Assembly: GCF_000244895.1 (NCBI RefSeq)
Contig: NZ_CM001441.1
Span: forward strand, 4,926,198-4,990,197
From: Desulfosporosinus youngiae DSM 17734
GTDB lineage: Bacteria > Bacillota > Desulfitobacteriia > Desulfitobacteriales > Desulfitobacteriaceae
Direction: 5' to 3'
DNA: 64,000 nucleotides
The position numbers and the translations under genes are program-made. The notes beneath the pieces are model-generated. The model did no database searches and was not told where the DNA came from. It was given only the letters and a program-made list of their open reading frames with translations. This document shows, piece by piece, positions 24,918 through 32,406 of the stretch (position 1 is its first letter; the number at the start of each line of letters is the position of its first letter).

Positions 24918-25701
24918 GGTCTTTCCCTTCCTTTCCGTCAAAGCCCCGCTCCGAGTCATCCCGCGTCAGACTTCCCATTCTCCAAGCTTTAAGGGGTCGC
25001 TCAAACTTATGTTCGAGATAAATCCTCAATATCTCCAAAATTTCCTGCTGCATCCAAGCACTCCAACGCAAGCGATCTAATTTGGTAATATCCTGACGAA
25101 GAAGCTGACGCATAAAGGCAATACTGCCGGCCCGAATCCATCGTCCGGAATAGTTCTCCCAACAGTTCCCACATAAGATCCCCCCAGCCTCTGCACTAAA
25201 AAACAAACGATCCCCCTTCGCCTTGCCCCCGCACTCTGCGCATTCCCCTAAACCCGGACGATACCCTAACACTTCCATTAACCGTAAAGCATAGGCACTA
25301 AGCACAAGAGACGAGTCAAATTGTTCCAGCAGAAATAAACTAGTCAAAGTAAGTGTAAACAGCTCCGCATTAGGCTGCCCGGAAATCGTTGAGATATCTA
25401 AGAGCTCGGCAACCCCAGCAGCAGCAAAGGAACGATCCAGATCATTCCATAGATAAGGGAAACTTTCCTTAGGACTGCACTGGCTTACAGTATCGAGAGA
25501 TTTCCCCCGGTGAATCAAAAAATCTCCATACGTAAATAACTGAGCCCCCGCCCTTTGACGACTCTTCGGTTTGCGCACTCCTTTTGCCACAGCTTGAAGC
25601 TTCCCCAACTCACGGGAAAAAAGAGTGAGCACCCGATCCGACTCACCAAATTGCCTGCTGCGGATCACCAACGCGTCCGCATGATAAACGGCCACGTCCA
25701 C
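24910..25701 (-). CDS. recO: DNA repair protein RecO
   Basis: A 263-residue RecO: an OB-fold start (DALVIRSRQFGESDRVLTLF, ELGKLQAVAKGVRKPKSR) and a zinc finger CAECGGK...CGNCW. RecO loads RecA at gaps with RecR. It keeps its usual place downstream of era, but deoC lies between them here. Confidence 0.95.
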   Translation of the reverse strand: MDVAVYHADALVIRSRQFGESDRVLTLFSRELGKLQAVAKGVRKPKSRQRAGAQLFTYGDFLIHRGKSLDTVSQCSPKESFPYLWNDLDRSFAAAGVAELLDISTISGQPNAELFTLTLTSLFLLEQFDSSLVLSAYALRLMEVLGYRPGLGECAECGGKAKGDRLFFSAEAGGILCGNCWENYSGRWIRAGSIAFMRQLLRQDITKLDRLRWSAWMQQEILEILRIYLEHKFERPLKAWRMGSLTRDDSERGFDGKEGKDHE

Positions 25702-25782
25702 TCACCCTTTCTATTCTTTGTATTCTATGATCTTAGTATGCATGACAGTCAGGCGCTTGAACGGCAGTTTGCTCTGCATCCT

Positions 25783-26418
25783 TCACACAAGAACGGCGCT
25801 TGTCCCCAGCCTATCCGCCCCGGCCTCCACAAGCTCAAGCGCAAATTCCCTGCTCCTTATGCCGCCCGATGCTTTAACCTTTACCTTTTCCCCAACCCAT
25901 GTTTTCAGATTACGCACATCCTCAACAGTGGCTCCCCCTCCGGCAAAGCCGGTCGAAGTCTTGATAAAATCCGCTCCCGAACGTTTGACGATCTCGGCTG
26001 CTGATTTCTTCTCCTCTTCAGTGAGGAGACAGGTTTCAATAATAACTTTTACGATTAATCCGCACTCATGAGCCGCATCAACCACTCTGCTGATATCCCG
26101 CTCAACCGCTTCCCAATTCCCGGACTTTGCCCAGCCGATATTCATAACCATATCGACTTCTTTGCCGCCATGAGCTTTAACCATGAATACTTCTTGAACC
26201 TTAATTTCTGTAAATGTCGCCCCTAGCGGAAAACCTACAACAGCAGCAACACAGATCCCAGTACCGTGCAGTAGTTTAGACACCGTTTGCACGTGAATCG
26301 GATTAACACAAACCGCAGCAAATCTGTGCTGCTGAGCTTCATGACAAAATGCTACAATATCCTTTTCACAGGCCTCCGGTTTTAACAAGGTATGATCCGT
26401 TATTCCAGTAAGATTCAT
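25783..26418 (-). CDS. deoC: deoxyribose-phosphate aldolase
   Basis: From ATG 26418 (just after the era stop) a 211-residue class I aldolase that splits 2-deoxyribose 5-phosphate into glyceraldehyde 3-phosphate and acetaldehyde. ITDHTLLKPEA opens the barrel; the Schiff-base lysine is in ADFIKTSTGFAGGGAT, and VKASGGIRS carries the second lysine. The longer frame from 26448 overlaps era and lacks support. Confidence 0.95.
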   Translation of the reverse strand: MNLTGITDHTLLKPEACEKDIVAFCHEAQQHRFAAVCVNPIHVQTVSKLLHGTGICVAAVVGFPLGATFTEIKVQEVFMVKAHGGKEVDMVMNIGWAKSGNWEAVERDISRVVDAAHECGLIVKVIIETCLLTEEEKKSAAEIVKRSGADFIKTSTGFAGGGATVEDVRNLKTWVGEKVKVKASGGIRSREFALELVEAGADRLGTSAVLV

Positions 26419-26422
26419 TGAC

Positions 26423-27358
26423 TTATCCCTTTTCCTTTCCATAGCCATAATTACGCAAGCTGTCCGGCCGGTTGCGCCAGTCCTTCTTGACTTTGACCCA
26501 CAGTTCTAAAAACACCTTGCTGCCCAGCAAAGCTTCTATATCTTGCCGGGCCAAACGACCGATCTCTTTAAGCTGAGCGCCCCCTGACCCGATGATAATT
26601 CCTTTCTGAGATTCCCGCTCAACGATAACCAGAGCGCGCACCTTAACTAACGTTTTCTTTTCTTGAACCTCTTCAATCACCACAGCAATCGAATGAGGAA
26701 CCTCATCCCGGGTCAGCTGAAGTACCTTTTCGCGCACCAATTCAGCCATAATGAAACGCTCAGGCTGGTCGGTCACTTCATCCTCCGGATAATACATCGG
26801 ACCCTTGGGGAGTTGAGCAAAGATCACCTTCAGCAGCTCATTGGTATTTTCCCCCGTTTTTGCAGAAATAGGCACAATAGCCTTAAAATCTGCCAGCTTG
26901 GAAAACTGCTGAATTTTAATCATTAACTGCTCTTTCGTTAATAAGTCGACTTTATTCAAAGCCAATACACAGGGAGTCTTCGTTTGCTTGAGCATCTCAA
27001 TGATAAACTCTTCCCCCGGACCAAAGTCAGAAGACAGATCCACCATATAGAGGATCACATCCACCTCCCGCATGGATTCCTTGGCCGTCCCAACCATGAA
27101 TTCGCCAAGCTTATGCTTTGGCTTATGTATGCCGGGGGTATCCAGAAAAATGATTTGTCCCCGTTCCTCCGTCAGGATACACTGGATTCGATTACGCGTG
27201 GTCTGAGGCTTATCGGACATGATCAACACTTTCTGTCCTAATAAATGATTAAGCAAGGTCGATTTCCCTGCATTCGGTCTGCCAATCACAGACACAAAGC
27301 CTGAACGAAATTCACTTTTCGAAACCAACGATGAAGTCACTTCCCTATCTTTCAGCAT
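26423..27358 (-). CDS. era: GTPase Era
   Basis: A 311-residue GTPase needed for 16S rRNA maturation and 30S assembly. G1 GRPNAGKSTLLNHL, G2/G3 IIFLDTPGIHKPKHKLGEFM, G4 LNKVDLLT, and the KH RNA-binding domain with IIIGSGGAQLKEIGRLARQD. It heads an operon with deoC and recO. A degenerate glycine-type T-box lies 100 bases upstream. Confidence 0.97.
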   Translation of the reverse strand: MLKDREVTSSLVSKSEFRSGFVSVIGRPNAGKSTLLNHLLGQKVLIMSDKPQTTRNRIQCILTEERGQIIFLDTPGIHKPKHKLGEFMVGTAKESMREVDVILYMVDLSSDFGPGEEFIIEMLKQTKTPCVLALNKVDLLTKEQLMIKIQQFSKLADFKAIVPISAKTGENTNELLKVIFAQLPKGPMYYPEDEVTDQPERFIMAELVREKVLQLTRDEVPHSIAVVIEEVQEKKTLVKVRALVIVERESQKGIIIGSGGAQLKEIGRLARQDIEALLGSKVFLELWVKVKKDWRNRPDSLRNYGYGKEKG

Positions 27359-27940
27359 TAATTTTTTATGTAGTCTATATTACCTTATCCTTAACTAATA
27401 ACGTCTATTCAGCACCCATTATGGAACCCTCATTCTTAACCGCCTCTAGGCCTCTAATTCAAAAAGCCCTCACCCCTGTAGCATTTTTAAGCTACTGAAG
27501 CGGAGCTTATTCCAGCAGTTCCACCTTTTTAATCCCTGAGGATCCACTTCGTTTATGTGCTCAGAACTACCCATCCACTTCTCATTCGGCTTCCACTCAT
27601 CCAAAATCATATAGAGAAGATTCACAAAACTCTCCCATCATATATTATAAGGCATTTATTGCAATAATTATATGCTGAGGGAGAAATCGTGTCAAATTTT
27701 AACCCCCCACCTTAAGGAGATTTAACTGCATGATTTGAATGGGTAAATACTATTGGGTTGTAATTGGAAGTTATAGTATAAAATTCAGAGTTATCAATAG
27801 CTAAAGTTGAATAATTGAAAGATTTCCGATCATTTTGCCTTTGCACCGTTATTATAAGACGTGATAAACTACAGGCAACTTTACAAAATCGACAAAGTTG
27901 TAAGATAGTGTAATTAATATGAGGGCATTCATAAAAGGAG
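27359..27940. other. divergent spacer between era and opuC operon
   Basis: It holds the second T-box-like leader (27461-27655, minus strand), a copy of the short motif ATTATGGAACC at 27419, and an A/T-rich part (27660-27935) in which the plus-strand opuC promoter must lie. No gene is supported. Confidence 0.5.
27461..27655 (-). promoter_or_regulatory. degenerate glycine-type T-box leader upstream of era
   Basis: On the minus strand this sequence aligns along its length with the glyQS leader: shared GTGGAAGCCGAA, GTGGATGGG, AACGAAG, GTTTTT-type end and ATGCTACAGGGGTGAG terminator arm. The T-box itself reads GGTGGAACTGCTGGAAT instead of GGTGGAACCGCGGGAAC: the UGGA bulge that pairs with tRNA is kept, but the antiterminator helix has changed. 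The first gene downstream is era, which is not a usual T-box target. It is probably a copy in decay. Confidence 0.7.
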
Positions 27941-29080
27941 GTGTTTAAAATCATAAGATTTGACAAAGTCTCTAAAATATTCTCAGACGGGTTTCAAGCT
28001 TTAGATAACATATCTTTTCACATTGATAAAGGGGAACTGTTTGTAATAATCGGGCCCAGCGGCTGTGGTAAAACGACCACCATGAAGATGATTAACCGAT
28101 TAAACGAACCGACAACAGGTACAATATGGATAGACGGCAAGGATATTAGCAAGGAAAACCCTGTCGAATTGCGGCGTAATATCGGGTATGTTATCCAGCA
28201 CATTGGACTCCTGCCCCATATGACAATTGGCGAGAATGTCGCCTTAGTACCGAAACTTAAAAAAATGAATGCTTCAAGCTATCTGAAAAGAGTCGATGAT
28301 CTTTTATCTATGGTCGGCTTAGATCCGGATACATATCGTGACCGTTATCCCGCAGAATTAAGTGGCGGCCAACAACAAAGGGTAGGGGTTATTCGAGCAC
28401 TGGCCGCCGAACCGCCAGTTATTTTAATGGATGAGCCATTTAGTGCCTTAGATCCGATCAGCCGCGAACAACTGCAGGACGAGCTTATCAGGCTGCAACA
28501 GGAAATAAAGAAAACTATTGTCTTTGTCACTCATGATATGGATGAAGCCCTTAAAATTGCAGATCGTATTTGTATTATGAAAGACGGCAAGATAGTTCAG
28601 TTAGCTAGTCCAGAACATATCTTGCGTCATCCGGCCAATGATTTTGTACACTCGTTTATCGGAGAAGACAGACTAAATGCCGCAGGTATCCTTCCTGATG
28701 TTGAAGATGTAATGGTTAAGCCAGTAACAGCCGGTCCTAACCGTGGCTTGGCAGAGGCTATCAAACTAATGCATAAATATAAAGTTGACAGCTTGATCAT
28801 AACTAAATCAGGAAATAAATATCTGGGTATTGCCAAAGCATGGGACATCCAGCAACACTACCGTGACGAAACTTTAACTCTCCAGGATATTATGCTGAAG
28901 GATTTTCCAACCATTCAGAGAGACCGGCCCTTAAGCGAGGCCTTAGAAGTCATCAGTGAAAATAAAGTGTCCAGCCTGCCCGTGCTCAGCGCTGCAGGGG
29001 AGCTGGCAGGTGTTATTACCAGAGCGAGTTTAGTCGATGTCATGGCAGATAAATACCGAAATGGAACAACGGATTCCTAG
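27941..29080 (+). CDS. opuCA: osmoprotectant ABC transporter ATP-binding protein (OpuCA type)
   Basis: A 379-residue ATPase for glycine betaine/choline-type uptake. Walker A GPSGCGKTT, signature LSGGQQQRVGVIRALA, Walker B VILMDEPFSALDP, and two C-terminal CBS domains (residues about 250-370) that sense ionic strength in this family. The in-frame GTG at 27941 lies within the ribosome site AAAGGAGG; the family's normal start (M-I-R-F) falls on ATC at 27950, 8 bases after that site. First gene of a three-gene plus-strand operon. Confidence 0.93.
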   Translation: MFKIIRFDKVSKIFSDGFQALDNISFHIDKGELFVIIGPSGCGKTTTMKMINRLNEPTTGTIWIDGKDISKENPVELRRNIGYVIQHIGLLPHMTIGENVALVPKLKKMNASSYLKRVDDLLSMVGLDPDTYRDRYPAELSGGQQQRVGVIRALAAEPPVILMDEPFSALDPISREQLQDELIRLQQEIKKTIVFVTHDMDEALKIADRICIMKDGKIVQLASPEHILRHPANDFVHSFIGEDRLNAAGILPDVEDVMVKPVTAGPNRGLAEAIKLMHKYKVDSLIITKSGNKYLGIAKAWDIQQHYRDETLTLQDIMLKDFPTIQRDRPLSEALEVISENKVSSLPVLSAAGELAGVITRASLVDVMADKYRNGTTDS

Positions 29081-29091
29081 AAAGGAGAGCC

Positions 29092-29724
29092 ATGGAAATA
29101 TTCAAAATTTTCCAAGAACGATGGCCGGCTATCGTTACAGCTTTCGGTGAGCATATTCAGTTAACATTTGTCGCCCTCTTTTTTGCGATTAGCATTGCTG
29201 TTCCGTTAGGAATTGTATTAACCCGTTATCGCAAATTAGCCGAGACAATCATCGGTGTGACAGCAGTAGCACAAACAATCCCCAGCCTTGCTCTGCTTGG
29301 TTTGATGATTCCCCTACTGGGCATTGGATTTGTTCCTGCTATTGTGGCATTAACAATTTACGGATTATTGCCTATCGTACGTAACACATATACAGGTATA
29401 GTAGGAGTAAATCCGGCTGCTATTGAAGCAGGAATCGGCATGGGAATGACTTCAACTCAGGTATTATTTATGGTGGAAATGCCTCTGTCTCTCTCTGTTA
29501 TTATGGCAGGCATAAGAACCTCAACTGTTCTTATCGTAGGGGTTGGCACTCTTGCCGCTTTAATTGGAGCCGGAGGTTTGGGAGATCTGATTTTTAGAGG
29601 GATTTCGATGTCAAGCAATGAACTGATTCTGGCAGGGGCCCTCCCAGCCGCACTGTTGGCTGTAATTTTCGATTATTTGATCAAACGGATTGAGATTAGG
29701 GTAACTCCTAAAGGCAGCAGGTAA
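29092..29724 (+). CDS. opuCB: osmoprotectant ABC transporter permease (OpuCB type)
   Basis: A 210-residue inner-membrane permease with five to six helices and the coupling loop EAGIGMGMTSTQVLFMVEMP that contacts the ATPase. AAAGGAGAGCC precedes the ATG, 11 bases after opuCA. Only one permease gene is present; systems of this type often have two (opuCB and opuCD), so this one would work as a homodimer. Confidence 0.93.
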   Translation: MEIFKIFQERWPAIVTAFGEHIQLTFVALFFAISIAVPLGIVLTRYRKLAETIIGVTAVAQTIPSLALLGLMIPLLGIGFVPAIVALTIYGLLPIVRNTYTGIVGVNPAAIEAGIGMGMTSTQVLFMVEMPLSLSVIMAGIRTSTVLIVGVGTLAALIGAGGLGDLIFRGISMSSNELILAGALPAALLAVIFDYLIKRIEIRVTPKGSR

Positions 29725-29777
29725 ACTGGTCTAAAAAATATTATTGAGATAATTATAAGTTTGGAGGAGGATAACTC

Positions 29778-30677
29778 ATGAAAAAGGCAAAAAAATATGG
29801 CATTTTAGCATTTGTGTTATTATTGGCTCTTAGTTTAGTAGGTTGCTCAGCCAAAACCGAAGCAGGGGACACCATAAAAATTGGCGGAAAGAACTTTACG
29901 GAGCAAGACATTTTGGTTCACTTAATGGCTGGAGTAGTTGAGGCTAAAACTGATCTTACAGTCGAAACTAAACCCTGGCTTGGAGGAACAATGGTTGCGT
30001 CAAAGGCATTAGATAATGGGGATATTGACATTTATGCAGAATATACCGGTACAGCTTTGATGGTTCAACTTGAACAAGAGCCAATGACCGACCCGGTTGC
30101 CGTTTATGATAAGGTAAGCAAAATGTACAATGAGAATAAGAACATTACCTGGCTGGAACCTTTTGGTTTTAATAATACTTACACAATGAGCATGCGTAAA
30201 GCAGATGCAGAAAAGCTGGGTATTGAAACTTTCAGTGATCTTGCTAAGCAATCAACTAATTTATCATTGGTGGTTGAGGGCGAATTCTTTGAACGGGAAG
30301 ACGGATATAAAGGACTTCAGAAAATGTATGGCATGAACTTTAAGGCTACGAGTGCAATGGATGCGGGCTTAATGTACGGTGCCGTCAAAGACGGTAAAGC
30401 AGACGTGTTGGATGCTTTTGCTACCGATGGAAGAATTGTGGCGTTTGATCTGAAAGTTCTAAAGGATGATAAGCAGTTTTTCCCACCCTATTACGCCGCT
30501 CCGCTCGTGCGTAATGATACATTAGCCAAACACCCTGAGCTTGCAGATGCTCTCAACTCTTTGGCAGGCAAACTCGATGATGCAGCAATGCAGCAGCTTA
30601 ACGCTAAGGTCGACCTGGACAAGCAATCATCTAAAGATGTTGCCAACGAGTGGCTAAAAGCCCAAGGTTTGATTTAG
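29778..30677 (+). CDS. opuCC: glycine betaine/choline-type substrate-binding lipoprotein
   Basis: A 299-residue lipoprotein: a signal peptide ending LALSLVGC with the lipid-bearing Cys at residue 23, then the OpuAC fold (IKIGGKNFTEQDILVHLMAG, TVETKPWLGGTMVASKALDN, GDIDIYAEYTGTAL). Tyr and Trp residues in these strands form the aromatic cage for quaternary amines. GGAGGAGG precedes the ATG. A strong terminator follows at 30700. Confidence 0.93.
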   Translation: MKKAKKYGILAFVLLLALSLVGCSAKTEAGDTIKIGGKNFTEQDILVHLMAGVVEAKTDLTVETKPWLGGTMVASKALDNGDIDIYAEYTGTALMVQLEQEPMTDPVAVYDKVSKMYNENKNITWLEPFGFNNTYTMSMRKADAEKLGIETFSDLAKQSTNLSLVVEGEFFEREDGYKGLQKMYGMNFKATSAMDAGLMYGAVKDGKADVLDAFATDGRIVAFDLKVLKDDKQFFPPYYAAPLVRNDTLAKHPELADALNSLAGKLDDAAMQQLNAKVDLDKQSSKDVANEWLKAQGLI

Positions 30678-30699
30678 TAAACCTTAAAGTTTAACCTTG

Positions 30700-30737
30700 T
30701 AAAAAGGACCAAGGCTAAGGCGCCTCGGTCCTTTTTG
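30700..30737 (+). terminator. terminator of the opuC operon
   Basis: AAAAAGGACCAAGGC and GCCTCGGTCCTTTTT form a stem with a T run, 25 bases past the opuCC stop. Confidence 0.85.
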
Positions 30738-30811
30738 TGTCTAAACCATGCACATCAAATGTGCCTTCTCCCGAGTAACATTATCCTCCGTCACAAGCCC
30801 CGGGCGCTGTG

Positions 30812-31276
30812 TCATGCCAGTCCTAGAAACTCCGGACCAAACGCCTCCGGCAGCAACCGTTTTAGGCTAGTCCACCGCACTTGTCCTTGACCATTTACTA
30901 GGATGACCGGACAATCCACGGCAAACTCACGAATCACTTGCCGACAAGCGCCACAAGGAGACGGAAAAACATCACTTGGAACCGCGATAGCAATTCCCTT
31001 TAATTCTCGTTCTCCACGAGCTATAGCTTTAAAAATTGCATTTCGTTCTGCACAAATGGTTAAGCCATAACTAGAATTCTCAACATTACACCCACTATAA
31101 ATCGTTCCCGAGGAAAAGACTGCTGCTGACCCAACCGGGTAATGAGAATACGGAACATAAGCATGCTCATAAGCTGCCTTAGCCTGATGAATAAGCTCAT
31201 CCAGGAGCTCTGGTGCAATCGTTCCCCGAATCTCTGCCTCTATTACTCCCATTGTTTGAGATTGATTCTGCCGCAC
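30812..31276 (-). CDS. cdd: cytidine deaminase
   Basis: A 154-residue zinc enzyme converting (deoxy)cytidine to (deoxy)uridine. YSHYPVGSAAVFSSGTIYSG opens the fold; zinc ligands are in GCNVENSSYGLTICAERNAI (Cys with the proton-shuttling Glu) and SPCGACRQ. AAGGAG lies 8 bases before GTG 31276; an inner ATG at 31252 is also possible. Usually cdd is directly followed by era; here the opuC operon lies between. Confidence 0.95.
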   Translation of the reverse strand: MRQNQSQTMGVIEAEIRGTIAPELLDELIHQAKAAYEHAYVPYSHYPVGSAAVFSSGTIYSGCNVENSSYGLTICAERNAIFKAIARGERELKGIAIAVPSDVFPSPCGACRQVIREFAVDCPVILVNGQGQVRWTSLKRLLPEAFGPEFLGLA

Positions 31277-31331
31277 GCAAACAACTCCTTCGAACCATTT
31301 CCTTGGAAGACCGGGTTAATCACCCTCACTC

Positions 31332-31715
31332 CTAAAACATCCTGCTCGCCAAGCGATACAGTACAGGAACAAAAACGATCATTCCTATCACTGCTGCTTG
31401 AATCGCCGCCACTAATACAGCCCCTGCTGCAATATCTTTGGCCATTCCTGCTAAAGGGTGAAAATTTGGCTGTACCATATCGACCACTGTTTCAACCGCT
31501 GAATTCATGACTTCCGCGCTAATGACACTGCCGATTGCAAAAATAAGACTCAACCATTCAAACCGTGTAACCTCACTCCACCAAGCAAAGAGCAAGACGC
31601 TAACCCCTGCCACGATATGAAACTGTACGTGTTTTTGAGTCTTAACAGTATACAGCATTCCTCGCCATGCCTGATTTAAACTGCGTAAAAAGCCTGGTTT
31701 ATGATATATCCCCAT
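31332..31715 (-). CDS. dgkA: diacylglycerol/undecaprenol kinase family membrane protein
   Basis: A 127-residue protein with three membrane helices. LNQAWRGMLYTVKTQKHVQF is the amphipathic start and VISAEVMNSAVETVVDMVQP the ATP- and metal-binding helix. In Gram-positive bacteria this family phosphorylates undecaprenol rather than diacylglycerol. It lies in the ybeY-dgkA-cdd order of Firmicutes. Confidence 0.93.
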   Translation of the reverse strand: MGIYHKPGFLRSLNQAWRGMLYTVKTQKHVQFHIVAGVSVLLFAWWSEVTRFEWLSLIFAIGSVISAEVMNSAVETVVDMVQPNFHPLAGMAKDIAAGAVLVAAIQAAVIGMIVFVPVLYRLASRMF

Positions 31716-31749
31716 TTTACCTCCATTTGAAGTTAGAAGCTCTTAGCCT

Positions 31750-32274
31750 CTATACTCGCTCCAGCTTCAATTTTGCCATTACTGCTTCTTCTTTCACGCG
31801 CATTTCTTGTTTATCAATCTCTTCTTCATGATCAAAGCCTAACAAATGGAGCGTCCCATGGACAGCAAGGTAAATAATCTCCCGTTCGAAGGAATGCCCA
31901 TATTCCACCGCCTGATCTCTTGCCCGCTCAACCGAGATTACAATATCCCCAAGCATCTCATCCTCTTCCTCTATTTCAGGTTCTTCTTCCATTTCTTCTT
32001 GTAAGGCAAAGGAAAGAACATCCGTTGGGCGGTCTACTCCCCGATATTCAAGATTTAAGGCATGGATGCGCTGATCATCAACTAACATTAGGCTTACTTC
32101 TGCTTCTTCCGGGCCTTCTGACATGCGAATGGCCTCATTGATCGCTTGATTTAATAAAGCAGCCAATGGTTCACGTTGTTCCATCAGGATTGAGTCTTCT
32201 TCCCAAGAGATATCTATGATCACATAATCCAGAGCAAACCTCATCCGATAAACCAATAACTTAGATGCGGTCAC
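31750..32274 (-). CDS. ybeY: rRNA maturation endoribonuclease YbeY
   Basis: A 174-residue single-zinc RNase with the family motif [14 protein letters not shown] (three His) and [20 protein letters not shown]. An acidic insert ([14 protein letters not shown]) is unusual in length. The GTG at 32274 follows a G-rich site; an ATG at 32244 is an alternative start. It acts in 16S rRNA 3'-end processing and ribosome quality control. Confidence 0.93.
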   Translation of the reverse strand: MTASKLLVYRMRFALDYVIIDISWEEDSILMEQREPLAALLNQAINEAIRMSEGPEEAEVSLMLVDDQRIHALNLEYRGVDRPTDVLSFALQEEMEEEPEIEEEDEMLGDIVISVERARDQAVEYGHSFEREIIYLAVHGTLHLLGFDHEEEIDKQEMRVKEEAVMAKLKLERV

Positions 32275-32406
32275 TCTTTCCCCCCTTCGATTTCGACGCT
32301 GTTGTATTACCTGGTTATTATGTAGTATGCCAACTGAACCTTATTTTCGGAGTAGTAAGGTGCTGCACAGCAACATGACAGGCTATTCTGCAAATATTGA
32401 AGCAAT

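Noticed and set aside
27712-27966. 84-codon minus-strand frame upstream of opuCA
   Set aside because: It crosses the opuCA start on the other strand, has no ribosome site, and the residues show no domain.
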